7,112 bases of DNA from Limisphaerales bacterium (GTDB taxonomy: Bacteria; Verrucomicrobiota; Verrucomicrobiia; Limisphaerales; UBA8199), in assembly GCA_025356925.1 (NCBI GenBank), contig JANXQE010000248.1, positions 1-7,112 on the forward strand. Reading direction: 5' to 3'. Positions 6,426-7,112 of this stretch are shown here, piece after piece; the stretch's first letter is position 1, and each line of letters begins with the position of its first letter. The notes below the pieces were generated by a model. That model worked only from the letters and a program-made list of their open reading frames with translations. It had not been told where the DNA came from and searched no databases. The translations under genes were made by a program, and so were the position numbers.

Positions 6426-6536
6426 ATGACCTGGTTAGACAAGAGCGGCAGGGCTCTGCTTCTTGCCTTGGCAAGGTTCGCCGATCGGGCTAGGGTCTGC
6501 GCCTGTCTTTTCATCAGGATTGATGTAACTTTTTAA
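6426..6536 (+). CDS. Candidate 36-residue leader peptide upstream of ilvD
   Basis: ATG 6426 opens a 36-codon frame ending in TAA at 6534-6536, 10 nt before the ilvD ATG. The peptide starts MTWLDKSGRALLLALARF and continues with a cysteine-containing hydrophobic part ending CLFIRIDVTF. Roughly a third of its residues are Leu, Ile or Val, with Leu codons CTG CTT CTT GCC TTG clustered at 6456-6470. Branched-chain residues are the end products of the pathway IlvD belongs to, so a regulatory leader peptide or translational coupling to ilvD is conceivable. The frame is also open further upstream to 6285 as part of a longer ORF, so the ATG is chosen for its ribosome binding site. No homologue is recognised and a chance ORF cannot be ruled out. 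The rest of 6293-6425 shows no gene, only short GC-rich inverted repeats without T-runs. Confidence 0.3.
   Translation: MTWLDKSGRALLLALARFADRARVCACLFIRIDVTF
6442..6457 (+). repeat. 5-bp stem-loop in the ilvD leader
   Basis: AGAGC (6442-6446) and GCTCT (6453-6457) pair perfectly around GGCAGG. It overlaps the start of the leucine codon cluster of the small ORF. Alone it is too short to be significant, but it is followed 4 nt later by a second inverted repeat. Confidence 0.25.
6462..6475. repeat. Palindrome CTTGCCTTGGCAAG, candidate operator in the ilvD leader
   Basis: The 6-bp arms CTTGCC and GGCAAG are exact reverse complements separated by TT. The 2-nt spacer is too short for a normal RNA hairpin at full pairing, so a DNA-binding dimer site is the more likely reading if it has a role. 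It lies about 70 bp before the ilvD start. Confidence 0.3.
6512..6534 (+). terminator. Weak terminator-like hairpin with T5 run just before ilvD
   Basis: CATCA (6512-6516) and TGATG (6521-6525) pair around the GGAT tetraloop, followed by TAAC and five T residues at 6530-6534. The stem is only 5 bp and AT-rich, and four bases separate it from the T-run, so it would be a poor intrinsic terminator. It could serve as an attenuator element or be chance. Confidence 0.2.
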
Positions 6537-6546
6537 GCTAAGATTT

Positions 6547-7112
6547 ATGCGCTCTGACACTATCAAAAAAGGCTTCGAACGCGCGCCCCACCGCTCCTTG
6601 CTCCGGGCGACTGGTTCCATCGAATCTGAAGCGGACTGGGATAAGCCCTTCGTCGCGATCTGCAACAGCTACACCGATTGCATCCCCGGCCACGCGCACC
6701 TGAACGAAATCGGGATGTTAGTCAAACGCCTGGTCCGCGAGGCCGGCGGCGTGCCCTTCATCTTCAACACCATTGGCGTTGATGACGGGATTGCCATGGG
6801 CCACGGGGGGATGAAATATTCGCTGCCATCCCGCGAACTCATCGCGGACTGCGTGGAAACCATGATTCGAGCGCACTGCTTCGACGGCATGGTTTGCATC
6901 CCGAATTGTGATAAGATCGTGCCGGGGATGCTGATGGCCGCCATGCGCGTCAACATACCGACGGTGTTCGTCAGCGGTGGTCCAATGGCTGCCGGCGTCG
7001 CCCAGCAGTCGGCTGAGGGGGATCTGCCGGCCCACTTGCGCCCGGCAACCCAAAAGTCTGATCTCATCTCCGTGTTCAAGGGGGTAGGGGAGCTTCAAGC
7101 CGGAAAAATCAC
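6547..7112 (+). CDS. ilvD: Dihydroxy-acid dehydratase, N-terminal 188 residues (truncated by window edge)
   Basis: The frame from ATG 6547 stays open to the right edge. IlvD dehydrates 2,3-dihydroxy-isovalerate and 2,3-dihydroxy-3-methylvalerate to the keto acids used for Val, Leu and Ile synthesis. The match is strong: MRSDTIKKGFERAPHRSLLR, ICNSYTDCIPGHAHL, NTIGVDDGIAMGHGGMKYSL with metal ligand D80, SLPSRELIAD, CIPNCDKIVPGMLMAA with Fe-S ligand C121 and the lysine K123 that is carbamylated in the family, and VFVSGGPMAAG. The overall pattern is closest to the Bacillus-like branch. The place of the first Fe-S cysteine in many [2Fe-2S] members (…PC-x-x-H) is glycine here (PGHAH). The next cluster cysteine would be beyond the edge. 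A full-length protein would have roughly 550-560 residues. The start has no Shine-Dalgarno sequence and lies 10 nt after a small ORF. The promoter is not clear: TAAGAT at 6538-6543 is too near the ATG for a normal leader. Confidence 0.95.
   Translation, partial: MRSDTIKKGFERAPHRSLLRATGSIESEADWDKPFVAICNSYTDCIPGHAHLNEIGMLVKRLVREAGGVPFIFNTIGVDDGIAMGHGGMKYSLPSRELIADCVETMIRAHCFDGMVCIPNCDKIVPGMLMAAMRVNIPTVFVSGGPMAAGVAQQSAEGDLPAHLRPATQKSDLISVFKGVGELQAGKI

Noticed and set aside
6215..6514. A 99-residue minus-strand ORF between the amidohydrolase and ilvD.
   Set aside because: It overlaps the 3' end of the amidohydrolase gene and its protein looks like a compositional shadow with no motifs.
6426..6536. 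Classical leader-peptide attenuation of ilvD.
   Set aside because: The small ORF extends through the terminator-like hairpin, so stalling at the Leu codons would not prevent termination as in the enteric operons. I keep only the small ORF and possible coupling as observations.

Overview
The window is GC-rich, densely coding bacterial chromosome with no mobile element, CRISPR array, rRNA or tRNA that I can see. It holds five complete genes, two genes cut by the window edges, and one candidate small leader ORF. The gene families are housekeeping and metabolic. The look of the proteins (a DUF5679 zinc ribbon next to an atypical nucleoside-diphosphate-kinase-like protein, a Bacillus-like IlvD, few clear Shine-Dalgarno sequences) suggests a Verrucomicrobiota-type organism. 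That assignment is inference from memory of family members, not a search result.

Left part (1-568): two minus-strand genes 5 nt apart form a likely operon, a 77-residue DUF5679 zinc-ribbon protein followed by the N-terminal 48 residues of an NDK-like protein that runs off the left edge. A sigma70-like promoter at 521-550 would give a leader of about 130 nt.

Middle (569-3303): a FadD-type acyl-CoA synthetase (minus) and an RNase D homologue (plus) are transcribed divergently from about 143 nt. This spacer carries a TATAAT, a perfect 10-bp palindrome and an 8-bp stem-loop. The longest RNase D reading frame begins at ATG 2080, but the domain alignment and a well-placed GAGG favour a TTG start at 2221.

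Right part (3305-7112): an RlmI-type 23S rRNA m5C methyltransferase (minus) is tail to tail with RNase D, one base apart. It is divergent from a YtcJ-type amidohydrolase (plus) that has a possible signal peptide. After a 254-nt spacer comes the start of ilvD (dihydroxy-acid dehydratase, branched-chain amino acid synthesis), which is open at the right edge.

The genes do not form one pathway: RNase D and RlmI both act on RNA, FadD on fatty acids, IlvD on Val/Leu/Ile synthesis. I see no clear undescribed defence or mobile system. The most notable unexplained signal is a 36-codon, leucine-rich ORF with a good ribosome binding site that ends 10 nt before ilvD, among several small inverted repeats.
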